Positions 24,914 through 33,566 of a DNA stretch of 50,162 bases are shown here, one piece after another. The notes beneath the pieces were generated by a model. That model saw nothing but the letters and a program-made list of their open reading frames with translations, was not told the DNA's origin and did not search any database. The stretch lies in NCBI GenBank assembly GCA_019695295.1, contig JAIBAH010000019.1, positions 1 through 50,162 of the forward strand, given 5' to 3'. The position numbers and the translations under genes are program-made. How positions within the stretch are numbered: position 1 is the stretch's first letter; every line of letters begins with the position of its first letter. This stretch comes from Bacteroidia bacterium (GTDB lineage: Bacteria; Bacteroidota; Bacteroidia; J057).

Positions 24914-25102
24914 TCCCAAAAACCACATTGATGCTACTTAATTTTACGGGAAGATGTTTAAAAAGCCTGCTTTCCCGCCAAAACCTGCATTTAAACATAG
25001 TCTTAAATTCTCAGGAGTTTTTTCTTTATCAGAAACAATTTGTATAAACGTAACTTTCTCTTTTTTAGTTGGTTTTCTCAATGTGAGTTACTGAAGAATC
25101 AA

Positions 25103-26074
25103 TCAGTATATTCTCACCCCAACCCGTTCAGATACAGAAGCCCCTCCGAAACAACCAATTCCGTTTTCTATATTGGATTTCAGAATCGTCGGCTCCACAA
25201 AAGGGTCAGGGATAGAGTCAGGCAATAATTCATCCAGAAAATCCGGGATATCGTCCGGCAAAAAGTCATAGTCTTTTTCCTGCTCCCGAACGGTCATAAG
25301 ATAAGCGGCAAGCTCAGGGGTGAGGTGCTGAAGTTCAAAGGTCAGGGTGTCTGAAAAAATAGAAGATTGCCTCAGGCTAAAGGTTCTTTCCAGTAATCCT
25401 CCATCCAGATTTATGTCCTGCGTTTTGTCAGTAAAAATACTGGAATATCTGACTCTTGAATAATAAATCGTATCTTTTACTCCCGTTACCGGGTTTTTAC
25501 AAATCGTCCGGCTGATGAATCTGCGTACCAATCTGTAGAAATTTTGTTTACCGGCTTCATCCTGAATAAAAACCGAAACCGCAATGATTGTATCGTTCTT
25601 TTCGGGGTCTTTCTGCCGGCTTTCAGTAAGGTGGTGTATGGGAACAGATAGCGGAATACTCATTTTTGCAGTAGCCTCTCTGTTATTGTGCTGAATGGTA
25701 AGGGTGTACTCTTTCCCTGTTTCAAGCGCAATCTCTCCTTTGTAATATCTCACCAATGCAGAATCTCCGTTGACTATATGACCGCAAATATTGGTCTCAT
25801 AGCGCAAATATTCTTTCAGTGTTTCAGATTGCCCGTTTCCGGATAAGGTTATAATTGCATTCCGGATGAACTCAGGGGTTCTTATCTGCTCTGCGTATCC
25901 GAAATAAGACTGGGTTTCGGTAAGGTAAAAAACCGGGATTTTGCCCGACTCAGAAAAATTATAAACAGAAATCTCCGGATTAAAATCTTTTGCCTTTATC
26001 CCCACCGTCTGACGGCAAGCGATAAGCAAGACTACCCAAAAAAAGGAGAAAAGAGTTGTATTCGTCCGTTTCAT
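25103..26074 (-). CDS. DUF4249 family lipoprotein
   Basis: A 323-residue lipoprotein with a signal sequence and Cys20 (LLIAC). The family shape is clear: an N-terminal beta domain (PEISVYNFSESGKIPVFYL), AIITLSGNG, LETGKEYTLTIQHNNREATAKMSIP, a long middle with variable loops, and the closing SNIENGIGCFGG. DUF4249 proteins are often encoded next to TonB-dependent receptors in Bacteroidota and are thought to be outer-membrane-associated, with unknown role; no receptor gene is present here, which is unusual. Confidence in the family is good by pattern, but function is not known. Confidence 0.8.
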   Translation of the reverse strand: MKRTNTTLFSFFWVVLLIACRQTVGIKAKDFNPEISVYNFSESGKIPVFYLTETQSYFGYAEQIRTPEFIRNAIITLSGNGQSETLKEYLRYETNICGHIVNGDSALVRYYKGEIALETGKEYTLTIQHNNREATAKMSIPLSVPIHHLTESRQKDPEKNDTIIAVSVFIQDEAGKQNFYRLVRRFISRTICKNPVTGVKDTIYYSRVRYSSIFTDKTQDINLDGGLLERTFSLRQSSIFSDTLTFELQHLTPELAAYLMTVREQEKDYDFLPDDIPDFLDELLPDSIPDPFVEPTILKSNIENGIGCFGGASVSERVGVRIY

Positions 26075-26078
26075 TCTG

Positions 26079-26086
26079 CAAATATA
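26079..26086 (-). promoter_or_regulatory. -7 box of the DUF4249 gene, near-leaderless
   Basis: TATATTTG on the minus strand followed by CAGA and then the ATG, so the transcript would start at or beside the start codon. The rest of 26087-26339 is AT-rich; a short open frame there has no coding signs. Confidence 0.55.
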
Positions 26087-26339
26087 CGAATTTTTAAGCG
26101 TTTGTAAAATACAGCAAGTGCAAAGTACTTCATTTTGCTTTGAATTATTCTTTTCCTTTTTTCATACAAAAACAAAACAAGAACCAAAATTGCTGCCTTC
26201 AACCACACGATGAAGTGTCAATGGAAATTGCTTACAAACTCAATTTATTATTTATCAAATATTATAACTCATTACTAGTGAATCTCTCAAATTGCCTGTA
26301 TTTTATCCTCACATTTTTTTATTTTTCGAGGAAAGTTTT

Positions 26340-26347
26340 TATCTTTG
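26340..26347 (+). promoter_or_regulatory. -7 box of the DUF2341 gene
   Basis: TATCTTTG fits TAnnTTTG, 49 bases before the ATG at 26397. No -33 TTTG is clear. Confidence 0.5.
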
Positions 26348-26396
26348 TTCCCTTAATTTATTCTTTTACTCACACCTTAATTATTAGAATTCAAAA

Positions 26397-28742
26397 ATGA
26401 AAACAAAACTAATTTTAACGGCTTTTCTTTTTTTCTTAAGTTTTCCCTTAATGGCTTACCTGCCTACTTTTCAGTCCTCCGTTACAGTTACGGAGCCTTT
26501 CGGTCAGGCACAAACCAATTTTGGAGTACTCCTGACAATCAATACTCAGACATTGATTGGTCAAGGCAAAATGCAAATGAACGGAGAAGACATCCGTTTC
26601 GGGGAAACAGCACCTTGTCTTGGTGTTTTCTGGGATTATTACATAGAGTCCGGAATCAATACGACAAACACAAAAATCTGGGTTAAGATTCCTTCTATGA
26701 CTGCAAATCAGGTTCTTTCTTTTCAGATGTGGTATGGAGATAATTCGGCATCAGCAGGCAGTAATTTCTCTGCTACTTTTCCAAATGCTGTTATTTCAGG
26801 AGGAAATAACTTAAGCTATACGGGGGGGACCCAAACAATTTCGTGGCTAGAAATCGAGGCTGGAGATACCCTATTTCTAACTACGAATGCGCTACTGAGC
26901 TTGAAGGTATCCAAATTAATCGTAGCAGGAGTGATAAATGCAGACGGCAAGGGTCACACTGGGTCAAGTATTAATACAGCAGGACAAGGTCCAGGAGCAG
27001 GAGGTACATCAACCAACAGTGGTTGCGGAGGGGGAAGCTATGCAGGTGTAGGAGGTACAGGGGGGTACGATTCAGGAGATACGCCAGGCGTAGGGGGGGC
27101 TATATACGGAACAATATCGGGTGCTGATATCGATTTGGGTTCCTCAGGAGGCAGCGGAACAGGGGTTAGCATTGGTGGAAATGGAGGAGGTGCGATAAGC
27201 ATACAGGGAGTAGATATAGTCGTTTCCGGAAGCATCTCAGCAAAAGGAAAGGTTAGTGCTTCAGACGGAACGGGACGAGGTGGCGGTGGCGGCTCAGGAG
27301 GGGCTTTGTATATTCGAGCCTATAGCTTGTCCGGCTCGGGAGACTTGAGTGCTAGTGGTGGGAATGGAGCCACTGGAACTAGTACAGCTAATGATTCCGG
27401 TGGCGGTGGCGGTGGCGGCAGAATCAAAATTTTTGCGAATGATTATTCCGGATTTACGGGTACCTTGTCTGTGGCGGGCGGTTTAGGAGGCCCATTTGGA
27501 ACTGCCGCACCCGGTGCACCCGGCGGGATTGGCTCTACTCATTATGACAACCCGGGATTAGCTACTCATACCTATGGCACGGAAACAGTTCCGATTATCT
27601 CCAATCTACTGACCGTTACGCCAGATGTGGGAGACAACACCTTAGCACACATGGAAATAGAAAACTGCAATCCCGGTTTTACGGTGTATTGGAGAAGAGT
27701 AGTAGCTGGCTCGGCATGGAACTCCGCTATTACTGCTGGAAATTTGTATGACATCACAGGTCTGCTACCTGCTACGGCTTACCTTGCATTTGTAACCGAC
27801 GCAAGCGGGGACAGTAGTGCTACCGTTTATTTTACCACTTCCGGCACTCCGATTTGCGGTGTCGCACCTTCAGGGTTGACAGCATCTGTAAGCTGTAATC
27901 AGATTACGGCAAGTTGGGATGCTTCCGGATACTCCTCTTTTACTTCTTATATCCGTCAGGTTACGCCCGCCTTAGGGGCCAATAATGGAGCAACCGGCAC
28001 AACTACATCAAGAACGCTTACTGTTCCGGCATCTGCTTATGGACAACTTTACGAAATAAGTGTTGCTGGAAAATGTGGGGCGCAATACTCTGTTTATGCA
28101 AACCCTATTTATATTACGGTTCCAGACCCGAGACCCGCCTCCCCCGCTAATGTAACCTTTAGCGGAATCAGTTGTAATGCCATGACCATAAACTGGGATG
28201 CTTCTCCAGGAGCGGTTGGCTACCGGGTTAGAATTAAAAATACGGTATCCAATACGGTTTTGGTAAATGCTTATACAACCAATCTTTCTTTTACAAGAAC
28301 AGGGCTTTCCTCAAACTTCACCTATGAAGTGTGGGTAACTCCAGTTGGGTGCAATAATTTAGCAGGGACAGAAACGCCACATTATAATGTTCAAACTTGT
28401 AGCGGCAACGTTATGCTGGTAACCGCTCCTCGCTTGATGGAAGACCAAACACAAGAATATGACTATCAAACAAATAGCCAATTCTTGGATAATGAAACGC
28501 TGCGCTTTTTCCCTAATCCTGTTCAGAATACGGTTTCAATTCTGGGAGATGGAGGCTTTAAGGAAAATGTATCTTTTGTGGTAAATGATGTAATGGGGAG
28601 AATGATTTTTATGCAAAAATCAGTGATTCAGGATGGTATAATCTCACAGGAAATTAATTTTTCCGGTTACCCTTCCGGCGTTTATTTTATCTCTGTTTCA
28701 GATGGTGAAAAAACAATCACTGAAAAAATAATCAAAGAGTGA
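26397..28742 (+). CDS. Secreted T9SS type A protein: DUF2341, glycine-rich and FN3 domains
   Basis: A 781-residue exported protein. Signal peptide to about residue 20 (FPLMA), then a DUF2341-like beta domain (EDIRFGET, IWVKIPSM, FQMWYGDNSA, about 40-125). A glycine-rich segment (about 190-380) carries runs such as GGGGGSGGALYI and GGGGGGGRIKIF, suggestive of a beta-solenoid. A turn region follows, then two fibronectin III-like domains (PSGLTASVSCNQITASWDAS, about 485-578; PASPANVTFSGISCNAMTINW, about 580-675). It ends with a type A T9SS sorting domain (RFFPNPVQNTVSI, VNDVMGRM, YPSGVYFISV). It is probably a surface or secreted binding protein. Codon choice in the glycine-rich part (cga, cta, ggg) looks somewhat unlike the neighbours. 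Confidence 0.85.
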   Translation: MKTKLILTAFLFFLSFPLMAYLPTFQSSVTVTEPFGQAQTNFGVLLTINTQTLIGQGKMQMNGEDIRFGETAPCLGVFWDYYIESGINTTNTKIWVKIPSMTANQVLSFQMWYGDNSASAGSNFSATFPNAVISGGNNLSYTGGTQTISWLEIEAGDTLFLTTNALLSLKVSKLIVAGVINADGKGHTGSSINTAGQGPGAGGTSTNSGCGGGSYAGVGGTGGYDSGDTPGVGGAIYGTISGADIDLGSSGGSGTGVSIGGNGGGAISIQGVDIVVSGSISAKGKVSASDGTGRGGGGGSGGALYIRAYSLSGSGDLSASGGNGATGTSTANDSGGGGGGGRIKIFANDYSGFTGTLSVAGGLGGPFGTAAPGAPGGIGSTHYDNPGLATHTYGTETVPIISNLLTVTPDVGDNTLAHMEIENCNPGFTVYWRRVVAGSAWNSAITAGNLYDITGLLPATAYLAFVTDASGDSSATVYFTTSGTPICGVAPSGLTASVSCNQITASWDASGYSSFTSYIRQVTPALGANNGATGTTTSRTLTVPASAYGQLYEISVAGKCGAQYSVYANPIYITVPDPRPASPANVTFSGISCNAMTINWDASPGAVGYRVRIKNTVSNTVLVNAYTTNLSFTRTGLSSNFTYEVWVTPVGCNNLAGTETPHYNVQTCSGNVMLVTAPRLMEDQTQEYDYQTNSQFLDNETLRFFPNPVQNTVSILGDGGFKENVSFVVNDVMGRMIFMQKSVIQDGIISQEINFSGYPSGVYFISVSDGEKTITEKIIKE

Positions 28743-28800
28743 GACTTAGGAATGGCTACAAAATAAGTACTTTATTTCTTCGTCATTCCTAAACGAAAAG

Positions 28801-28833
28801 AACGGTAGCATGAATAATGCTGCCGTTTTTTAT
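28801..28833 (+). terminator. Terminator after the DUF2341 gene
   Basis: AACGGTAGCAT and ATGCTGCCGTT pair over 11 bp with one G-U, a 5-base loop and a T-run. The remaining gap to 29030 shows nothing else. Confidence 0.85.
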
Positions 28834-29030
28834 TGATTTTATGGAATGTTTCCCTCATAGAAAAGTGCCCACAAATTCGCACAGCTCCCCTTCTATTTTT
28901 CAGTCTCAAATCTGAGAAAAATCCTCTTTTTTATTTTGACCTCTCGATTTATCCATACTCCTCAATAAGTTGTATCGTTTGAATTTTTTATCAGAAGTAA
29001 TAAAAGTCACAAAATCTCAAAGAGAATTAT

Positions 29031-29038
29031 TAACTTTG
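29031..29038 (+). promoter_or_regulatory. -7 box of trxB
   Basis: TAACTTTG followed by CA, 37 bases before the trxB ATG. No -33 box is clear. Confidence 0.55.
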
Positions 29039-29075
29039 CACCGGTTTTTTAAAAATAAAATAAATAAAAGAACGA

Positions 29076-30020
29076 ATGAGTCAGTATCAGAATCATGAAA
29101 AAGTAATTATTATCGGAAGTGGGCCTTCAGGATATACCGCTGCTATTTATGCCTCCCGTGCAGGCCTTAAACCGTTGATGTTTGCAGGATTACAACCTGG
29201 CGGTCAGCTAATGATAACCACTGAGGTGGATAATTATCCCGGGTATCCGGATGGAGTAATGGGGCCGGACATGATGGATAATTTCCGTAAGCAGGCGGAG
29301 CGTTTTGGTACAAGAATCAAATATGAAATGATTGTTTCCTGTGATTTGCAATCTACTCCCAAAAGACTGGTGGATGGTGCCGGAACCGAATATTATGCAG
29401 ACAGTATCATTATTTCTACCGGAGCGGACGCAAAATGGCTCGGATTGCCTTCAGAAGAAACCTTTATGAACCGGGGAGCAAGTGCCTGTGCCGTTTGTGA
29501 CGGGTATTTTTTCAGAGGGAAAGAAGTCGCTGTGGTAGGAGCCGGTGACACTGCTGCGGAAGAAGCCACTTATCTCGCAAAATTATGCCCTGTGGTACAT
29601 CTTCTGGTGAGAAGAGATGAAATGCGTGCTTCCAAATTTATGCAGGAAAGGGTGAAAAATACTCCCAATATAAAGATTCACTGGTTTACGGAAACGCTGG
29701 AGCTGATGGGCGGTGATAAACTCGAAAAAATCAGGGTAGTCAATACACAGACAAAGGAGGAATCGGAAATCGCCGTAAGCGGATTTTTCGTTGCTATCGG
29801 ACATAAGCCCAATACGGAAATTTTCAAAGGGCAACTGGAAATGGATGAAACCGGATACCTGATTACAAAAGCAGATTCTACGCATACCAATCTTGAGGGA
29901 GTGTTTGCAGCGGGAGACGCTCAGGACAAAACCTATCGTCAGGCGGTGACTGCGGCAGGTACAGGCTGTATGGCTGCGCTGGATGCCGAAAGGTGGCTGG
30001 CTGCTCAGGGGTTACATTGA
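29076..30020 (+). CDS. trxB: Thioredoxin reductase
   Basis: A 314-residue FAD/NADPH enzyme that keeps thioredoxin reduced. FAD-binding GSGPSGYTAAIYASRAG starts near residue 11. The redox pair is Cys138 and Cys141 in CAVCDG. NADPH binding is GAGDTAAEEATYLA. The second FAD motif is GVFAAGDAQDKTYRQAVTAAGTG. Length and order match the low-molecular-weight TrxB class. It has its own promoter and no thioredoxin gene beside it; a small membrane protein gene follows after 98 bases. Confidence 0.95.
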   Translation: MSQYQNHEKVIIIGSGPSGYTAAIYASRAGLKPLMFAGLQPGGQLMITTEVDNYPGYPDGVMGPDMMDNFRKQAERFGTRIKYEMIVSCDLQSTPKRLVDGAGTEYYADSIIISTGADAKWLGLPSEETFMNRGASACAVCDGYFFRGKEVAVVGAGDTAAEEATYLAKLCPVVHLLVRRDEMRASKFMQERVKNTPNIKIHWFTETLELMGGDKLEKIRVVNTQTKEESEIAVSGFFVAIGHKPNTEIFKGQLEMDETGYLITKADSTHTNLEGVFAAGDAQDKTYRQAVTAAGTGCMAALDAERWLAAQGLH

Positions 30021-30118
30021 TTACAACCCTTTTGTCTGTTTTTCGTACAACGGGACAAATTTTCTTTTTTGAATAAAAGGAGAATTGATATTGATTTTTA
30101 TTATTTAAAATTATTGAA

Positions 30119-30529
30119 ATGGAATTACCAAAAAAAGAAAAAGCGCAGGCTTCTCCTCTTCTGAAAAAAATTAAAAGAATTCTGATTACTATCCTCGTTT
30201 TACTGCTTTTAGGAGGTATAGGGGTGGGAACGGTAGCTACCTTTGGATGCTACAGTGAAGGAGAAAGGTCCGGAAATGTTCAGAAATTCAGCAAAAAAGG
30301 ATATGTGTTTAAAACCTGGGAAGGCGAATTACTCCTAAGGGAATTTGGCACTCAGCAAAGTACCGTCTGGACTTTTTCGGTTCAGGATGAAGAAGTAGCA
30401 AAATCGCTCGAGGCAGCAATGTCAAAAGGAGAAAAAGTAATGCTGCATTATTGTCAGAAATACTATAAATTTGCATGGCAGGGAGAAACAGAGTATTTTG
30501 TGGACAGGGTTTCGGTAGTAAAACCGTAA
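30119..30529 (+). CDS. Small membrane-anchored protein, unknown function
   Basis: A 136-residue protein with a basic start, one transmembrane helix (about 21-45) and an outer domain of about 90 residues: GCYSEGERSGNVQKFSKKGYVFKTWEGELLL, then FSVQDEEVAKSLEAAMSKGEKVMLHY. The domain looks like a small beta-barrel or OB-type fold. Similar Bacteroidota proteins are, as I recall, sometimes labelled 6-phosphogluconate dehydrogenase, which nothing in the sequence supports. Located between trxB and a TPR protein, all on the plus strand. Confidence 0.75.
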   Translation: MELPKKEKAQASPLLKKIKRILITILVLLLLGGIGVGTVATFGCYSEGERSGNVQKFSKKGYVFKTWEGELLLREFGTQQSTVWTFSVQDEEVAKSLEAAMSKGEKVMLHYCQKYYKFAWQGETEYFVDRVSVVKP

Positions 30530-30658
30530 TAAAAAGGGAACTTACAACGTTTTACTTTCAGCATAAATAGCCATAAACACTTTTTTCCGCTACAGGCTTT
30601 TTTTATATTAGTGTGTAATTGAGCGAAAAAAAAATTTATTGAAAATCAAATTCGTTAT

Positions 30659-30666
30659 TAGTTTTG
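30659..30666 (+). promoter_or_regulatory. -7 box of the TPR gene
   Basis: TAGTTTTG fits TAnnTTTG, 44 bases before the ATG at 30711. Confidence 0.5.
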
Positions 30667-30710
30667 TACAAATATTAATTTTTTAAACATATTAAATCTT
30701 TCATTCGAAA

Positions 30711-31949
30711 ATGAAAAAGTTTGCATCCGTATTTTTACTTTTCTTTTTCTTCGCAGCATTTACCGGCTACGCGCAGGAATCTAAATTAACTACCGGCGTT
30801 ATTGCCTACGACCAAATGCGTTATGAAGAAGCAATTGATAAAATCAAGGAGGCTTTGGCCAAGCCTGAACTGTTAAAACCCAAATCCAAAGCGAAAGGAT
30901 ATTATTATCTGACTCAGTCTTTATACAAAATACTGACGACTGAGAGTTTGCTGAAACAATTGGGTACCAAATATCCTGACCTCGAAAATCAGACCTACGA
31001 AGCCTTCAAAAATGCAATGGAGAATCTGCCAAGTGCAGGAGGTGACAAAGGAAATTTTACTACCGGTCTGGAGTTTATCAAACAAAATCTCTTTGTGGTT
31101 TTCCTGAATAAAGGCTCTCAGCTCTATTCTTCCGTAAAAGAAGAAGACGCAGGGGCTGCCGCCAAACTGAAAGAAGCAAGCGGATATCTGACAAAAGCAA
31201 TGGAAATCAATCCGGATAATTATATGCCTTCGCTCGCGCTGGGCTTCATCGGACTAAGAACCAATGATAATAATTCTGCTATTGAAAACCTGGAAAAAAG
31301 TCTGAAAATCTATGAGGACAAAACCAAAACCTCGAAAGTGGACAGTGTAATGGCAAATGCCTATATCAATCTTTCCAATCTATATCTTGACCAAAAAAAT
31401 ACAGCAAAAGCACTTGAGGCAGTAGAAAGAGGCAAAAAAGCTTTCCCCGGACATTCCGATATCGGCAGGCAGGAACTTGCGGTTTATCAGGGAGACCCTA
31501 CTTATCTTGAGCAGGCTTTGGGTAAGTTTGAGGAAAGTCTGAAGAAAAACCCGAAAGATGAAGCGGTCAGAATTGCATTCGCTGAAATGCTGATGAAATC
31601 CAATAAAATCGATCAGGGAATTGCAGAGTATAAAAAAGTACTCGAAAGCAATCCCGGCAATAAGTATGCAAACCTTAACTTAGGGGCACACTATGTAAAT
31701 GCTGCTGCTGCGATCAATGAAAAATTAAAAGACGCTTCTACGGATGATTATGAGGCCCTGAATAAACAAATCATTGAGAATTTCAAACTTGCGTATCCAT
31801 TTATCAAAAAGGTACAGCAACTGGAGCCTAAAAATATCGAGTGGATTAATCAGATGATTCAGATTACTTCTTATCTGATGATTGACGATGACAGTATGGA
31901 AAAAGAAATGACCACATACGATCAGTTAAAGAAAGAACTTCAGAAGTAA
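30711..31949 (+). CDS. Periplasmic tetratricopeptide repeat protein
   Basis: A 412-residue exported protein; the signal peptide ends near residue 21 (GYAQ). The remainder is a chain of TPR-like helices: YEEAIDKIKEAL, LKEASGYLTKAMEINPDNYMPSLALGF, NAYINLSNLYLDQKNTAKALEAVERG, and AGYKKVLESNPGNKYANLNLGAHYVNAA-like units toward the end, with a final DDSMEKEMTTYDQL. It is probably a periplasmic scaffold. No linked partner is obvious. It is transcribed convergently with hpf and ends in a strong terminator. Confidence 0.85.
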   Translation: MKKFASVFLLFFFFAAFTGYAQESKLTTGVIAYDQMRYEEAIDKIKEALAKPELLKPKSKAKGYYYLTQSLYKILTTESLLKQLGTKYPDLENQTYEAFKNAMENLPSAGGDKGNFTTGLEFIKQNLFVVFLNKGSQLYSSVKEEDAGAAAKLKEASGYLTKAMEINPDNYMPSLALGFIGLRTNDNNSAIENLEKSLKIYEDKTKTSKVDSVMANAYINLSNLYLDQKNTAKALEAVERGKKAFPGHSDIGRQELAVYQGDPTYLEQALGKFEESLKKNPKDEAVRIAFAEMLMKSNKIDQGIAEYKKVLESNPGNKYANLNLGAHYVNAAAAINEKLKDASTDDYEALNKQIIENFKLAYPFIKKVQQLEPKNIEWINQMIQITSYLMIDDDSMEKEMTTYDQLKKELQK

Positions 31950-31976
31950 AACCGGAATTGTTCTGGTGAATATAAT

Positions 31977-32010
31977 AAAAAAAAGGGGGCATTGCTGCTC
32001 CCTTTTTTTT
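31977..32010 (+). terminator. Terminator between the TPR gene and hpf
   Basis: An A-run, GGGGGC, a 6-base loop, GCTCCC (one G-U pair) and a T8 run form a stem that serves both directions between convergent genes. Confidence 0.85.
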
Positions 32011-32034
32011 GTGGTTCAATGCTTATTATTTCGA

Positions 32035-32334
32035 TTAATGAGCGTGAACTTTTTCTTTATGTTTTTTAATTTGAACTTTCAGTTTTTCAGTACAAATGTC
32101 TGTGGCTTCTTCAAATTTAGCACCCGCTTCAGTGGCTATCAGCGTTTCGCCGGGTACATTTAATTTTATTTCGACATATTTATTTTCTTTGGGTTCGTTT
32201 TTCTGGAGTTTGAGATATACCTCTGCGTCAATGATTCGGTCATAAAAAACGTCTAATTTGTCGCATTTCTTCTGGATATACTCTAATAATTTTTTGTCTG
32301 CGTCAAAATGAATGGATTGAATGTTCACTTTCAT
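32035..32334 (-). CDS. hpf: Ribosome hibernation factor HPF/RaiA (short form)
   Basis: A 99-residue HPF/RaiA-type protein. It binds the decoding region of the 30S subunit and stops translation in resting cells. It has a beta strand (KVNIQSIHF), a helix (KLLEYIQKKCDKL), VYLKLQKNE, and the KFEEATDICTEKLKVQIKKHKEK helix with the basic C-terminal face. It is the short form without the dimerising C-terminal domain of long HPF. The start at 32334 is chosen because an upstream ATG in frame has no family match. It follows the Xer recombinase gene, a known arrangement in Bacteroidota. Confidence 0.92.
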   Translation of the reverse strand: MKVNIQSIHFDADKKLLEYIQKKCDKLDVFYDRIIDAEVYLKLQKNEPKENKYVEIKLNVPGETLIATEAGAKFEEATDICTEKLKVQIKKHKEKVHAH

Positions 32335-32434
32335 AAATTTAATTTTTTTTAAGATGATACATATAGTTAATCGTTTTTCCTGTTGCGGTAAACTCATACA
32401 AAACTGCCGGCTTGTTTTTAATGAATTACCCTTT

Positions 32435-33349
32435 TCAGGAATCCCGTTTTTTTGCGCGTGGATGAGAAAGATTGTGTGCGTTTTTCAGCCTGGTAAGAGA
32501 ATTGTGTGTATAGATTTGCGTTGCAGCAAGAGAGCCGTGTCCCAGTAGGGTTTTAATATCATTTAAATCGGCACCTGCATTGAGTAAATGCGTTGCGTAC
32601 GTATGTCTGAGTACGTGAGGTCCGTGGTTAGAGATAGCACTTGTCTGCATAAAATATTTTTTTGTGATGCGATAAATCATTTTATCATACATCGGGTTTC
32701 CATCTTTTTTTACGAAAAAAGCCCCCGAAAGGTTTAGATTATTTGCACTGCATATTTCCCTGTATTTTTCCATACTTTTTACAACGTGTTTACCAAACGG
32801 CACAATTCTTTGTTTGTTTCCTTTTCCGGTTACAGTAAGCGTCTGACTTCCGGAATCAATATCTTTCAACTTTAATGCCAGTAATTCAGAGCGTCTTAAT
32901 CCGCAACCGTACAACACTTCAAGGATACATTTATCCCTGATTCCTTCAAAGGTTTCCGGATACTCAAGGGTTTCGAAGAGGACTTCTGTTTCATACTCTT
33001 TCAGAAAAACCGCAAGTTTTCTGCTCGTTTTTGGAAGGTGAATCCGGTTTACGGGATTGGATTCTATTATTTTTTGTTCTTTCAGAAATGTAAAATAACT
33101 ATTCAGTGCGGAAATTTTCCGGCTGACGGTCCGGGTTGTTTGCCCGCTTTTCAATAAACTTCCTGTCCAGTCTCTCAAAGAACGATGTCCGGTTTTCACT
33201 ACAGATTCCCTGTCCCATATATTCAGTTCTTTTTCTTTTTCCAGAAACGCAGCAAATGCAAGCACATCCTTTACATAAGCTTTCAGCGTTGCAGGCGAAA
33301 ACCCTTTTTCCACTTTTAAATACGAAATATACAACGCCTGCAAATCCAT
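32435..33349 (-). CDS. Tyrosine recombinase XerC/XerD
   Basis: A 304-residue tyrosine site-specific recombinase. The N-terminal core-binding domain (SPATLKAYVKDVL) precedes the catalytic domain with Arg152 (GCGLRRSEL), the TGKGNKQR beta-hairpin lysine, His245 and Arg248 (HVLRHTYATHLL), His271 (LLGHGS) and the nucleophile Tyr280 (IYTH). The length suits the chromosome-dimer resolvases rather than phage integrases, and the linkage with hpf supports the housekeeping role. XerC or XerD cannot be chosen by eye. The start at 33349 is preferred over 33382 by family length. A hairpin lies upstream at 33399-33438. Confidence 0.93.
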   Translation of the reverse strand: MDLQALYISYLKVEKGFSPATLKAYVKDVLAFAAFLEKEKELNIWDRESVVKTGHRSLRDWTGSLLKSGQTTRTVSRKISALNSYFTFLKEQKIIESNPVNRIHLPKTSRKLAVFLKEYETEVLFETLEYPETFEGIRDKCILEVLYGCGLRRSELLALKLKDIDSGSQTLTVTGKGNKQRIVPFGKHVVKSMEKYREICSANNLNLSGAFFVKKDGNPMYDKMIYRITKKYFMQTSAISNHGPHVLRHTYATHLLNAGADLNDIKTLLGHGSLAATQIYTHNSLTRLKNAHNLSHPRAKKRDS

Positions 33350-33398
33350 CTTGTTTGTCTGATAAAGTAAGTGCTGAACCAAATTTTTTCAGAAACGG

Positions 33399-33438
33399 GA
33401 TATCCCAAAAAATCCGGAATATGTTTTTTGGGGATATC
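33399..33438. other. Large hairpin upstream of the Xer gene
   Basis: GATATCCCAAAAAA (33399-33412) pairs with TTTTTTGGGGATATC (33424-33438) with one bulged G and an 11-base loop. The T-run is inside the stem, not after it, so it is not an ordinary terminator. It could be a regulatory hairpin, or part of the terminator of the preceding gene. Confidence 0.55.
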
Positions 33439-33566
33439 TGTAAATTCAGACCTTAATATTAATAATAAAATTTCGGAATAAACACAAGGGTTTATCAATT
33501 CTAATGATTTTTTAATATTTGAGTACTGAATATTAAAAAAAATCAGAAAATATGAGAACGCATGTA

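Noticed and set aside
26140-26400. 86-codon open frame before the DUF2341 gene
   Set aside because: AT-rich, no family match, and it contains the -7 box of the next gene.
30119-30529. Annotation as 6-phosphogluconate dehydrogenase
   Set aside because: The protein is 136 residues with a transmembrane helix and has no NADP-binding motif or dehydrogenase fold.
32435-33349. Phage or integron integrase, implying a mobile element
   Set aside because: Length, linkage with hpf and absence of attachment repeats or phage genes fit the housekeeping XerC/D.
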